Position numbers and translations under genes: made by a program | DNA from: JAOUEA01 sp046732015 | Lineage (GTDB): Bacteria; Actinomycetota; UBA4738; HRBIN12 | DNA: 15,291 bases | Reading direction: 5' to 3' | NCBI GenBank assembly: GCA_046732015.1 | Contig: JBKPMF010000315.1 | Coordinates: 1-15,291, forward strand | Notes under the pieces: generated by a model | The model's database searches: none | What the model saw: the letters and a program-made list of their open reading frames with translations, nothing else | Told to the model about the DNA's origin: nothing | Shown here: piece by piece, positions 5,742 to 12,273 of the stretch | Numbering within the stretch: the first letter of the stretch is position 1 | Layout: the number at the start of each line of letters is the position of its first letter

Positions 5742-6704
5742 GTGGCGGGCCAGGACAGGATGGAACCTCTCGAGCGGCTGTTGAACCTCGTCGGCCTGCT
5801 GCTGGAGACGACGACGCCCCTGTCCTTCGAGCAGATCCGGGAGATCCTCGAGCCCTACCGCCAGCAGAACGTCGATTCGGCGAAGCGGATGTTCGAGCGC
5901 GACAAGGACCAGCTCCGCGAGTTCGGCGTGCCCCTGCAGCTGGTCGACACCGATGCCTGGGGAACCGAGCAGGGCTACCTGATCCCCAAGGACGAGTACT
6001 ACCTCCCCGAGATCGCGTTCGCTCCCGAGGAGCTCGCTGCGCTCCTGGTGGCGGCCCAGAGCGGCGGGGAGGGCACGCCGGCCGAGATCGGCGCCCGCAA
6101 GCTCCTCTACGGGGCGGAGGGGGGCGTGCTGGCGAGCCTGGCGGGCGGCCCCCTGGCCTCCGGATCGGACGCCCGCAGCGACCTGGTGCTGTCGGCCACC
6201 GACGCCGCGCAAGGGCGGCGAGCGGTCACCTTCGGATACCGCACCTCCCAGGGCAAGGTGGGAGAGCGCGCCGTGGACGCGTTCGCCATGGTCTTCCGGC
6301 GAGGACACTGGTACCTCGTGGGCCATGACCGCGACCGCGATGAACTCCGCGCGTTCCGGCTGTCCCGGTTCACGACCGAGATCACCGATGTCGGCCAGGG
6401 GCAGGAGCCGCCCGACGGCTTCAAAGCCACCGATCATGTCGAGGCCGGTCCATGGGCGGCAGCCGGCGAAGACACCGCCGTCGTGGCGTTCTCGCCCGCG
6501 GTGGCGTGGTGGGCGACCGGGTCCTTTGCCGGTGCGGAGCCCGACGGCGAGGATCCTGAGGGGTGGGTCCGCGTCCGCGTCCCCGTCGCCGACGAGGACA
6601 GCCTGGCCGGCATCGTGCTGCAGTTCGGTCCCGACGCCCTCGTGCACGAGCCGGTGAGCCTCCGCGACGAGGTCGTCCGACGCCTGGAGGCGTTCGGTGC
6701 CTGA
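5742..6704 (+). CDS. pafB: WYL-domain transcriptional regulator PafB
   Basis: This 320-residue protein has an N-terminal winged helix-turn-helix (about residues 9-65, including LSFEQIREILEPY and RMFERDKDQLREFGVPL). A WYL domain in the middle carries the GHWYLVGHD motif, with W190-Y191-L192 followed by DELRAFRLSRF, and a C-terminal WCX-like extension follows. In mycobacteria PafB and PafC together activate the LexA-independent DNA-damage response, and the WYL domain is thought to sense a ligand, possibly nucleic acid. I start it at GTG 5742 because of the -10 at 5729; ATG 5760 gives 314 residues and is the alternative. A further upstream GTG at 5709 would precede the promoter. The stop overlaps the pafC start by 8 bases. 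The pupylation link is by gene neighbourhood, not direct enzymology. Confidence 0.92.
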   Translation: MAGQDRMEPLERLLNLVGLLLETTTPLSFEQIREILEPYRQQNVDSAKRMFERDKDQLREFGVPLQLVDTDAWGTEQGYLIPKDEYYLPEIAFAPEELAALLVAAQSGGEGTPAEIGARKLLYGAEGGVLASLAGGPLASGSDARSDLVLSATDAAQGRRAVTFGYRTSQGKVGERAVDAFAMVFRRGHWYLVGHDRDRDELRAFRLSRFTTEITDVGQGQEPPDGFKATDHVEAGPWAAAGEDTAVVAFSPAVAWWATGSFAGAEPDGEDPEGWVRVRVPVADEDSLAGIVLQFGPDALVHEPVSLRDEVVRRLEAFGA

Positions 6705-7668
6705 ACGCCGCCGTGCCGCACCCACGACCGCCGAGCGGCTCGGGCGGATGCTCGTGGTCGTTCCGTACCTGGTGCAGCATCCCGGCTCGAACCTAGACGA
6801 GGTCGCCACCTTGTTCGGGGCCCAGGCCGACCAACTGCGCCGCGACCTGGACCTGCTGTTCATGTCGGGGCTGCCGCCGTACGGGCCGGGCGACCTGATC
6901 GACGTGGACGTCGACGAGGACGACCGTATCTGGATCACGATGGCCGACCACTTCGCCCGCCCGCTGCGACTCACCCGCAACGAGGCGTTGGCGCTGCTCC
7001 TGCGAGGTACCGAGCTCTCGGCGATCCCCGGCGTCCCTGACGCTCCCGCCCTCGACTCGGCCCTCGACAAGCTCCGCGGGTCCCTCGGACCCGACGTCGT
7101 GGGCGCGTATGAGGGAGCGGTGGAGGCCGCGACGAGCGGCCAGGCGCCCGCTCACCTCGAGCTGCTCCGTGAGGCCGCCCGTGAACACGCGCGACTCGAG
7201 ATCGAATACTTCGCGGCCTCCACCCGCGATTGGACCACGCGACGCGTCGACCCCGAGGCCGTGTTCGCCGACCTGGGTAACTGGTACGTCGCCGCATGGG
7301 ACGTCGATGCTGATGCCGAACGGCTCTTCCGCGCCGATCGCATCCGCGCGGCGACGCGAACCGGCGACACGTTCGAGCCACGGGACCTGGAGGGGGCCGG
7401 ACGCGCGCTCTACACCCCCTCGCCGTCGGATGTCCCCGTCCGCCTGCGGCTCCGCCCGGCGGGGAGATGGGTGGCCGAGTACTACGTCACCTCTGACCAC
7501 GTCGAACTCGACGACGGTTCCCTCGAGGTGACGATGCCGGCGGGCGACGTGGAAACGGTGGCACGGATCCTGCTCCGCGTGGGCTCGGATGCGGAGGCGT
7601 TGGACCCGCCGGAGCTCGCCGAGACCGTCCGAGAGCTCGCATCCGTCACCCTTGCTCGGTATCGCTGA
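6697..7668 (+). CDS. pafC: WYL-domain transcriptional regulator PafC
   Basis: This 323-residue paralogue and probable partner of PafB has an N-terminal winged helix-turn-helix (PYLVQHPGSNLDEVATLFG, then DQLRRDLDLLFMSGLP), a WYL domain and a C-terminal WCX-like part. At the WYL motif it reads W196-Y197-V198 (LGNWYVAAWD), a conservative change, followed by ERLFRADRIRAA. Family knowledge says PafB and PafC act together as a heterodimer, and the overlap of the two genes supports equal synthesis. The GTG start at 6697 lies within the pafB end, 6 bases after GGAGG at 6686-6690. No gene follows for 138 bases. Confidence 0.92.
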   Translation: MPERRRAAPTTAERLGRMLVVVPYLVQHPGSNLDEVATLFGAQADQLRRDLDLLFMSGLPPYGPGDLIDVDVDEDDRIWITMADHFARPLRLTRNEALALLLRGTELSAIPGVPDAPALDSALDKLRGSLGPDVVGAYEGAVEAATSGQAPAHLELLREAAREHARLEIEYFAASTRDWTTRRVDPEAVFADLGNWYVAAWDVDADAERLFRADRIRAATRTGDTFEPRDLEGAGRALYTPSPSDVPVRLRLRPAGRWVAEYYVTSDHVELDDGSLEVTMPAGDVETVARILLRVGSDAEALDPPELAETVRELASVTLARYR

Positions 7669-7806
7669 GTACCTATTCTCGGGGGTCTTTTTCGCCGTTC
7701 CGAGCCTCCCTCGAACGAACTTCCGTTGACTGGCCCAGCTTGGGTAGTCCTCACCGCCGGGAGGGCACTCAAGCCTCACCAGAGCAGGGCCGATAGCTCG
7801 GGTGAG
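7669..7806 (+). promoter_or_regulatory. Gap after pafC with possible operator and structured leader
   Basis: This 138-base gap holds several weak signals. GAAC-TTCC-GTTG (7717-7728) is one base from the GAAC-N4-GTTC core of the actinobacterial LexA box. TTGACT at 7726-7731 could be a -35, but I find no TAnnnT at the usual distance. CCCA-GCT-TGGG (7734-7744) is a small hairpin. CCTCCC (7705-7710) can pair with GGGAGG (7760-7765), and GAGC with GCTC just before the next gene. TAGCTC at 7794-7799, 7 bases before ATG 7807, is an imperfect -10. Confidence 0.2.
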
Positions 7807-8181
7807 ATGACAACCATCCGCACAACGTGCCCCCGATGTGGCGAAGTGGACATGGGTCCCGAAGCCATCCTCCTGTCCGTTCGGCAGAACGGGAAGGAAG
7901 GCAGCTACCGGTTCACGTGCCCCAATTGCGCCGACGACGTCGAGAAGCGAGCCGACCGCAAGATCGTGGCGCTCCTGGTCTCGGCGGGGGTCGACATCGA
8001 TCAGGGTGCGGGCGAGATCGACGGCGGACAGTTGCTGTTCGACGAGGACGAGGCCGAGGATCCTCGCGGCCCGCTTCCACAGGGCCCGCCGTTCTCCATC
8101 GACGACGTCATCGAGTTCCACTACCTGCTGGAGGACGATCGGTACATCGCCGACTTCGTCGCCTCCAGCGGCGGCAGCTGA
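7807..8181 (+). CDS. Small zinc-ribbon protein, unknown function
   Basis: This 124-residue soluble protein carries two Cys-x2-Cys pairs, Cys8/Cys11 (TTCPRCGEV) and Cys38/Cys41 (FTCPNCADD). They probably bind one zinc ion in a zinc-ribbon fold spanning residues 5-45. The rest is acidic, with a GAGEIDGGQLLFDEDEAEDP stretch and the C-terminal segment PFSIDDVIEFHYLLEDDRYI, which looks helical. A zinc ribbon may bind nucleic acid or protein; nothing in the sequence decides which. The start at ATG 7807 puts the first Cys pair near the N-terminus. An upstream extension to a TTG at 7726 gives unconvincing residues and I reject it. No strong ribosome site is visible, and the codon use matches its neighbours. 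Confidence 0.75.
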   Translation: MTTIRTTCPRCGEVDMGPEAILLSVRQNGKEGSYRFTCPNCADDVEKRADRKIVALLVSAGVDIDQGAGEIDGGQLLFDEDEAEDPRGPLPQGPPFSIDDVIEFHYLLEDDRYIADFVASSGGS

Positions 8182-8213
8182 CGCACGGCCTGCCGCCTCC
8201 TGCGCCAGATCCC

Positions 8214-8235
8214 GGCCTTCGGCCTCGTGTAGCAT
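8214..8235 (+). promoter_or_regulatory. Small hairpin and putative -10 TAGCAT for a leaderless mRNA
   Basis: TAGCAT (8230-8235) fits TAnnnT and ends 6 bases before GTG 8242. Just upstream GGCC-TTC-GGCC (8214-8224) forms a 4-base-pair hairpin. This hairpin-then-hexamer arrangement, with the same TTC loop, also occurs upstream of pafA. Confidence 0.4.
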
Positions 8236-8241
8236 CGCGAC

Positions 8242-8469
8242 GTGACCGATTGGCTGACGTGGTGGTTCATCCTGGGCGGCGCCGTGGCGGTGGTGCTGTT
8301 GGCGTTCCTCGTCGCGTTGATCCGACAGGTGTTCCTGCTCGGTCGGACGGCTCGACGGATGCAGGAGGAACTCGCTCCCGTCACGCGGGACATCTCCTCG
8401 CAGGCGGCGCGAGCGAGTTCGCGAGCAGGGTCGCTGAAGCCCCCGTCACGATCCGGGCGCACGTCCTGA
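8242..8469 (+). CDS. Small single-span membrane protein upstream of tatA
   Basis: This 75-residue protein has one transmembrane helix at about residues 8-33 (WFILGGAVAVVLLAFLVALI and on), followed by a basic, helical cytoplasmic-looking tail (LGRTARRMQEELAPVTRDI, then SSQAARASSRAGSL). The layout is N-terminal anchor plus amphipathic tail, as in many small DUF948-like or Tat-neighbouring proteins, but I cannot assign a family. The GTG start is supported by the hydrophobic segment beginning almost at once and by the TAGCAT hexamer upstream. It ends 71 bases before tatA, which has its own -10 element. A functional link to Tat export is only suggested by position. Confidence 0.6.
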   Translation: MTDWLTWWFILGGAVAVVLLAFLVALIRQVFLLGRTARRMQEELAPVTRDISSQAARASSRAGSLKPPSRSGRTS

Positions 8470-8504
8470 CCTGCAAGGACGCCTTCGTCGGAGCACCGCG
8501 ACGG

Positions 8505-8510
8505 TAGGAT
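8505..8510 (+). promoter_or_regulatory. Putative -10 TAGGAT upstream of tatA
   Basis: TAGGAT is identical to the hexamer before pup. Transcription would start near 8517 and give a leader of about 24 bases holding GAGGA (8526-8530), 10 bases before the tatA ATG. It would drive tatA-tatC and perhaps the genes beyond. Confidence 0.4.
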
Positions 8511-8540
8511 AAGAGCTCTGACCCCGAGGATCCGACGCCC

Positions 8541-9008
8541 ATGCTGAACATCGGTCCGCCTGAGCTCCTGCTCATCATCGTCATCGCCTTGGTCGTCGTG
8601 GGCCCGCAGCGCCTGCCGGACCTCGGTCGGACGATCGGGCGAGGCCTCAGGGAGTTCCGCAAGGTCCAGGACGAGGTTCGCGACATGGTCGACACGGGCA
8701 TGGGTGAGGACTTCAAACAGACCACGGCTGAGCTGCGCAAGACGGCCGCCGATCTGCGTGGCGCCACCGACGTGACCTCGGCGTTCCGCAACGCGCCGCA
8801 CAAGGCCCGGCAGCGAGCCGCCGAGGCGGTGCGCGCCGCCACGACGCCCGACGACGATCCCGCCCCGGAGCTCGAAGCGAACACCGCAGCCGTTGCCGAG
8901 CCCTCGTCGGCGACGCCGACCAGCGAACCGACGCTCACACCTGAACCGACGCCGAGCACCAACGGATCCGATCCCGCCGCTGATCCGCCGCCGGAGCCCA
9001 CCGTCTGA
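8541..9008 (+). CDS. tatA: Twin-arginine translocase subunit TatA/TatB family
   Basis: This 155-residue protein has the TatA/B layout: a very short N-terminus, one transmembrane helix (residues 6-20, PPELLLIIVIALVVV), a hinge (GPQRLPDLGRTIGRG), an amphipathic helix (LREFRKVQDEVRDMV) and a long Pro/Thr/Ala-rich tail (about 103-155). TatA proteins polymerise to let folded twin-arginine substrates cross the membrane; TatB helps TatC bind the signal peptide. The features are mixed: VVGPQRLP is typical of TatB, while LPDLGRTIGRGLREFRK is typical of TatA, and the Phe-Gly hinge of TatA is missing. I use tatA because the locus matches the mycobacterial tatA-tatC pair. The stop overlaps the tatC start by one base. 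Confidence 0.88.
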   Translation: MLNIGPPELLLIIVIALVVVGPQRLPDLGRTIGRGLREFRKVQDEVRDMVDTGMGEDFKQTTAELRKTAADLRGATDVTSAFRNAPHKARQRAAEAVRAATTPDDDPAPELEANTAAVAEPSSATPTSEPTLTPEPTPSTNGSDPAADPPPEPTV

Positions 9009-9784
9009 TGCGGGTCATCTCCCGGTTCCGGCGCCGCTCCGAGGAGGAGCGGACGGGCAGCATGACCGTGATGGAGCACCTCGAGGAGCTCCGCCATCGG
9101 CTCATCATCGCCATCATCGCGGTGGCGCTCGGGTCCATCGTCGGATGGTTCCTGTACGACCCGTTCATGCGCCTGATCCTCGAGCCGTACTGCGACTTCG
9201 TGACCAGCCATCCCGACCTGGCGCCGGCCGAGGGCTGCCGGCTCAACTTCCTGGGGATCGTCGACGGCCTGGTCGTCAAGCTCAAGATCGTGCTCTACCT
9301 GGGCCTAGTGGTGTCCCTGCCGATCGTGCTCTATCAATTGTGGGCGTTCATCACGCCGGGATTGACCGCCAAGGAGAAGAAGTGGTCGGTGCCGTTCATC
9401 GTCTCGGCCACGGTGCTGTTCCTGATGGGCGCGGTGTTCGCCTACGTGACGCTGCCGAAGGCGCTGGACTTCCTGCTGGGGTTCGCCGGCGAGTTCGCCG
9501 TCCCGCTGATCACGTTCGATCGATACGTGGGGTTCGTGACGCTGGTCACCCTGGCGTTCGGCCTGTCGTTCCTGTTCCCCGTGGTCCTGGTGTTCCTGGA
9601 AGCGGTCCACATCCTGTCGCCGCGACTGCTCTCGTCCTGGCGCCGCTGGGCGATCCTGGGGATCGCGATCTTCTCGGCGGTGATCACCCCGTCGAGCGAC
9701 CCGTACACGATGATGGCGATGATGATCCCGATGTATCTGTTCTATGAGGGCTCTATCATCATCGGTCGCATGATGAAGCGCTGA
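9008..9784 (+). CDS. tatC: Twin-arginine translocase subunit TatC
   Basis: This 258-residue polytopic membrane protein has the six hydrophobic segments expected of TatC. It is the receptor for twin-arginine signal peptides. The N-terminal signature MTVMEHLEELRHRLI is present, and Glu27 matches the E. coli Glu15 that contacts the signal peptide. The SLPIVLYQLWAFITPGL motif leads into the first periplasm-to-cytoplasm loop, where Glu123 (TAKEKKW) matches Glu103. A later ITPSSDPYTMMAMMIPMYLFYE stretch is also family-typical. The ATG overlaps the tatA stop (TGATG), so the two should be made together. The tail after MMKR is short. The 17 residues before the MTVMEHL signature are basic and cytoplasmic. 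Confidence 0.97.
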   Translation: MRVISRFRRRSEEERTGSMTVMEHLEELRHRLIIAIIAVALGSIVGWFLYDPFMRLILEPYCDFVTSHPDLAPAEGCRLNFLGIVDGLVVKLKIVLYLGLVVSLPIVLYQLWAFITPGLTAKEKKWSVPFIVSATVLFLMGAVFAYVTLPKALDFLLGFAGEFAVPLITFDRYVGFVTLVTLAFGLSFLFPVVLVFLEAVHILSPRLLSSWRRWAILGIAIFSAVITPSSDPYTMMAMMIPMYLFYEGSIIIGRMMKR

Positions 9785-9802
9785 GCCGTCGAAGGAGCGT
9801 CC

Positions 9803-10546
9803 GTGGCGATCAAGGGCAAGGGCAGGTCCAAGAGCAAGCCGGCTGCACGCGCACCGAAGCGCGCACCGGTCCCGGTGCCCACCCCATTCGTCCAGCGCCG
9901 CTGGGTGCAGCGAACGGCGTTCTTCATCCTCGGCGTGCTGGTCGTCAGCGGGTTCGTGTGGCTGATGAACGGGCTCCGGAAGAACGACGCGGCGTCGGAG
10001 GCGACCAACGTGGCCTCCTCCAAGCGGACGGCGGCCCAGGCCTACAAGTCCGCCGTGGAAGACGCGGTGGGCACGGTCGCCGTGGTGAGCCCCGGGGTGC
10101 CGCCGGCGGCGTTCGCCGAGATGGGTGACACCTTGCAACAGATGAAGCAGGGCACCACGCCCGATGACGCCGCCGACATGTTCGCTACGGCCTCGAAGGA
10201 CGCCGGAACCGCGGCCGCGGCGATCACCAAGTACAACGTCGGCACGAAGATCGATGACAAGGGCTTCATCGCCACCGAGACGATCGCCTTCACCGACTCG
10301 AGCCAGCAGATCGTGCAGGCGTTGCGGCTCTACCAGCATGCGGCAGAGGTGGGGAAGGTGGCGGCAGAAGCCTCGGGGCCCGAGGCCGAGCAACTCACCG
10401 ACGTCGCACAGGGGCTCTTCGACGACGCGCAGACGATGATGACGCAGGGGTGGTCATCGTTCCTGTCCGCCCTGTCCGCCGGGGGCATCGTGGAACAGCC
10501 CGCGGATACGGGCGGCGTCCCCGGACTCCCGGGCGGCGGCACGTAA
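9803..10546 (+). CDS. Membrane-anchored protein of unknown function
   Basis: This 247-residue protein has a very basic N-terminus (MAIKGKGRSKSKPAARAPKR), one transmembrane helix at about residues 38-57 (TAFFILGVLVVSGFVWLMNG), and a mostly helical, Ala-rich extracytoplasmic part that ends in a Gly/Pro-rich tail (GGVPGLPGGGT). This is a type II, N-in topology. No catalytic motif or cysteine is visible. The GTG start at 9803 is supported by GAAGGAG at 9791-9797. It starts 18 bases after tatC and probably shares its transcript. Single-span proteins of this shape occur next to tatC in other actinobacteria as far as I recall, but I know no function. Confidence 0.7.
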   Translation: MAIKGKGRSKSKPAARAPKRAPVPVPTPFVQRRWVQRTAFFILGVLVVSGFVWLMNGLRKNDAASEATNVASSKRTAAQAYKSAVEDAVGTVAVVSPGVPPAAFAEMGDTLQQMKQGTTPDDAADMFATASKDAGTAAAAITKYNVGTKIDDKGFIATETIAFTDSSQQIVQALRLYQHAAEVGKVAAEASGPEAEQLTDVAQGLFDDAQTMMTQGWSSFLSALSAGGIVEQPADTGGVPGLPGGGT

Positions 10547-10560
10547 CCGCCGGGGGCCGC

Positions 10561-11475
10561 GTGGAGATCACCGCTCCCGTCGTCGTGGTGGCCAACCCCA
10601 CCGCGGGGAGGGGCAAGGCGGGCACACTCATCGGCAAGGCGGACGCGACGCTGCGCCAGCTCCGCGTGGAGCACCAGGTCCTGGTCACCGAATCGTCCGC
10701 CGACATGGAGGCGACGTGCCGGCGTGTTGCGGGGGAGGGTGCCGGGATCGTCGCCGTGATCGGCGGGGACGGCACCGTCTCGTGCGCCGCCAACGGCTTG
10801 ATCGGGACCGACGCCGCCCTCGCTGTCCTGCCTGCTGGGACCGGGGATGACTTCGCCAAGACGATCGGCGCCGGCACGTTCGATGCGGCCGTTCGCCTGC
10901 TCGCCGCCCCGAAGACCGTGCGGATCGATACCATCCGGGTCAGCACCGACGGCGTGGATCGCCACTTCGTCAACATCGCGGGGGCGGGGTTCGACTCGGA
11001 GGTCAACGAGACCGCCAACGCCATGACGGTCAACCTCGGCGGAACGGGCACCTACGTCGCGGCGCTGGTGAAGACCCTGTCCAGGTTCAGCCCGGCGAGC
11101 TACACGCTGACGCTCGACGACGAATCGCTGGACCTGGACGCGATGCTGGTGGTGGTCGGCAACGGCATCTCCTACGGTGGTGGGATGAAGGTGCTGCCCG
11201 ATGCCTCCCTCGTGGACGGCCGCCTCGACGTCTGCATCGTCGAAGCGCTGTCGAAGACCGCCTTCCTGCGAGCGTTCCCCAAGGTGTTCACCGGGTCGCA
11301 CGGGTCCCACCCCAAGGTCCGCCTGACGACCGCGACCTCCGTCACCGTACGAGCCAACCGTTCGATGCAGGTGTATGCGGACGGGGAACACGTCGGCCCG
11401 CTGCCGGCCTCGTTCGAGATCGTCCCCGGCGCCCTCACCGTGGTGGCCGGGCCTCAAGCGAAAGGGATCCGATGA
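10561..11475 (+). CDS. Diacylglycerol/lipid kinase family protein
   Basis: This 304-residue protein belongs to the DAG-kinase catalytic family (DgkB/YegS/sphingosine-kinase type), which transfers phosphate from ATP to diacylglycerol or another lipid alcohol at the membrane. The nucleotide-binding motifs are intact: NPTAGRGKAG near the N-terminus (residues 12-21), VIGGDGTV with G68-G69-D70-G71-T72, and VLPAGTGDDFAKTIG (89-103). Further motifs are GAGFDSEV, GNGISYGGGMKVLPDA and DGRLDVCIVE, and a C-terminal VYADGEHVG typical of the family. The start is GTG 10561; no strong ribosome site is present (only a G-run), and upstream residues look like read-through of the 9803 gene. Its stop overlaps the hydrolase start by 4 bases (ATGA), so the two are coupled. 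The substrate is unknown. Confidence 0.85.
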   Translation: MEITAPVVVVANPTAGRGKAGTLIGKADATLRQLRVEHQVLVTESSADMEATCRRVAGEGAGIVAVIGGDGTVSCAANGLIGTDAALAVLPAGTGDDFAKTIGAGTFDAAVRLLAAPKTVRIDTIRVSTDGVDRHFVNIAGAGFDSEVNETANAMTVNLGGTGTYVAALVKTLSRFSPASYTLTLDDESLDLDAMLVVVGNGISYGGGMKVLPDASLVDGRLDVCIVEALSKTAFLRAFPKVFTGSHGSHPKVRLTTATSVTVRANRSMQVYADGEHVGPLPASFEIVPGALTVVAGPQAKGIR

Positions 11476-12221
11476 CCGAATCTGCCGATGGTGTGCTCTT
11501 GATCCACGCGTTCCCGATGGATGCCGACATGTGGGAGCGACAGGTGAGGACCCTCGAGGACGCGGGATGGCCGGTGGTGGCGCCGTCCCTGCCCGGGTTC
11601 GGCGGGACCGAGGGCGTGGGGGCCACCATGACGATGGGCGCCGCCGCCGACCGTTGCCTGCAGGCCGCCGACGCTGCCGGGATCGAGCGCTTCGTGGCGT
11701 GCGGGCTGTCGATGGGCGGCTACGTGGCGTTCGAACTCTGGCGGATGGCTCGCCAGCGGATCGCCGGGCTCGTCCTGGCGAACACGCGATCGGGCGCCGA
11801 CGCGCCGGAGGGGGCACAGGGCCGGCGTGCCCTGGCCGACCGTCTGGACGCCGAAGGGAACGGGTTCCTGGTGGAGCAGCCACCGCCGCTCCTGAGCGAC
11901 CAGGCCTCCGAGGAACTGTGGGAGCAGGTCCGAGCGTCGATCGGCGCGCAGCCCGCGGCGTCGATCGGGGCCGCCGCGCGCGGCATGGCCGAGCGGATCG
12001 ACTCCACCCCCGACCTCGGGGCGGTCGACGTCCCGATGCTGATCGTGACCTCCTCGCTCGACACGTTGATCCCGGCCTCGGTCACGGCCGAGATGCGCGA
12101 CCACCACCGTGATGCCGGCCTGGTGGAGATCCCGGGCGCCGGGCATCTGTCCAACCTGGAGGCGCCGGAGGCCTTCGACCAGGCGCTCCTGGCGTTCCTC
12201 GCCACCTTCGACCGCGCCTGA
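11472..12221 (+). CDS. Alpha/beta-fold hydrolase
   Basis: This 249-residue hydrolase has an intact catalytic triad by motif: Ser80 in the nucleophile elbow CGLSMGGYVA, Asp197 in VTSSLDTLIP, and His225 in PGAGHLSNLEAP. The oxyanion strand LLIHAFPMDADMW (residues 10-21) and the cap-region segment LVLANTRSGAD are typical of the MhpC/RutD-like branch of the family. It has no signal peptide, so it should be cytoplasmic. It begins inside the lipid-kinase gene (ATGA overlap), so a lipid or ester substrate processed with that kinase is a reasonable guess, but substrate choice cannot be read from the sequence. A second ATG-like start is not needed because the fold begins at once. Confidence 0.88.
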   Translation: MTESADGVLLIHAFPMDADMWERQVRTLEDAGWPVVAPSLPGFGGTEGVGATMTMGAAADRCLQAADAAGIERFVACGLSMGGYVAFELWRMARQRIAGLVLANTRSGADAPEGAQGRRALADRLDAEGNGFLVEQPPPLLSDQASEELWEQVRASIGAQPAASIGAAARGMAERIDSTPDLGAVDVPMLIVTSSLDTLIPASVTAEMRDHHRDAGLVEIPGAGHLSNLEAPEAFDQALLAFLATFDRA

Positions 12222-12261
12222 GGATCTCGCGCGCAACGGCGGAGCGGGAACCGGTCGCCCG

Positions 12262-12267
12262 TAGACT
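12262..12267 (+). promoter_or_regulatory. Putative -10 TAGACT for leaderless helY mRNA
   Basis: TAGACT fits TAnnnT and ends 6 bases before GTG 12274. It lies in the 52-base gap after the hydrolase gene and gives helY a promoter of its own. Confidence 0.45.
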
Positions 12268-12273
12268 GACCGG

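Noticed and set aside
5103..7070. 655-residue open frame on the minus strand
   Set aside because: Only the last 185 residues look like protein; the rest is antisense to pafB and pafC and is rich in Arg, Ser and Pro, a typical GC-driven shadow frame.
7726..7806. N-terminal extension of the zinc-ribbon protein from TTG 7726
   Set aside because: The added residues look like translated non-coding sequence and the start is weak; ATG 7807 puts the first Cys pair near the N-terminus.
6793..8235. 480-residue minus-strand open frame across pafC and the zinc-ribbon gene
   Set aside because: It crosses two well-supported plus-strand genes and has shadow-type composition.
10330..11883. 517-residue minus-strand open frame opposite the lipid kinase
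   Set aside because: The plus strand carries intact kinase and hydrolase motifs throughout; the minus frame is Arg/Pro/Gly-rich without a motif.
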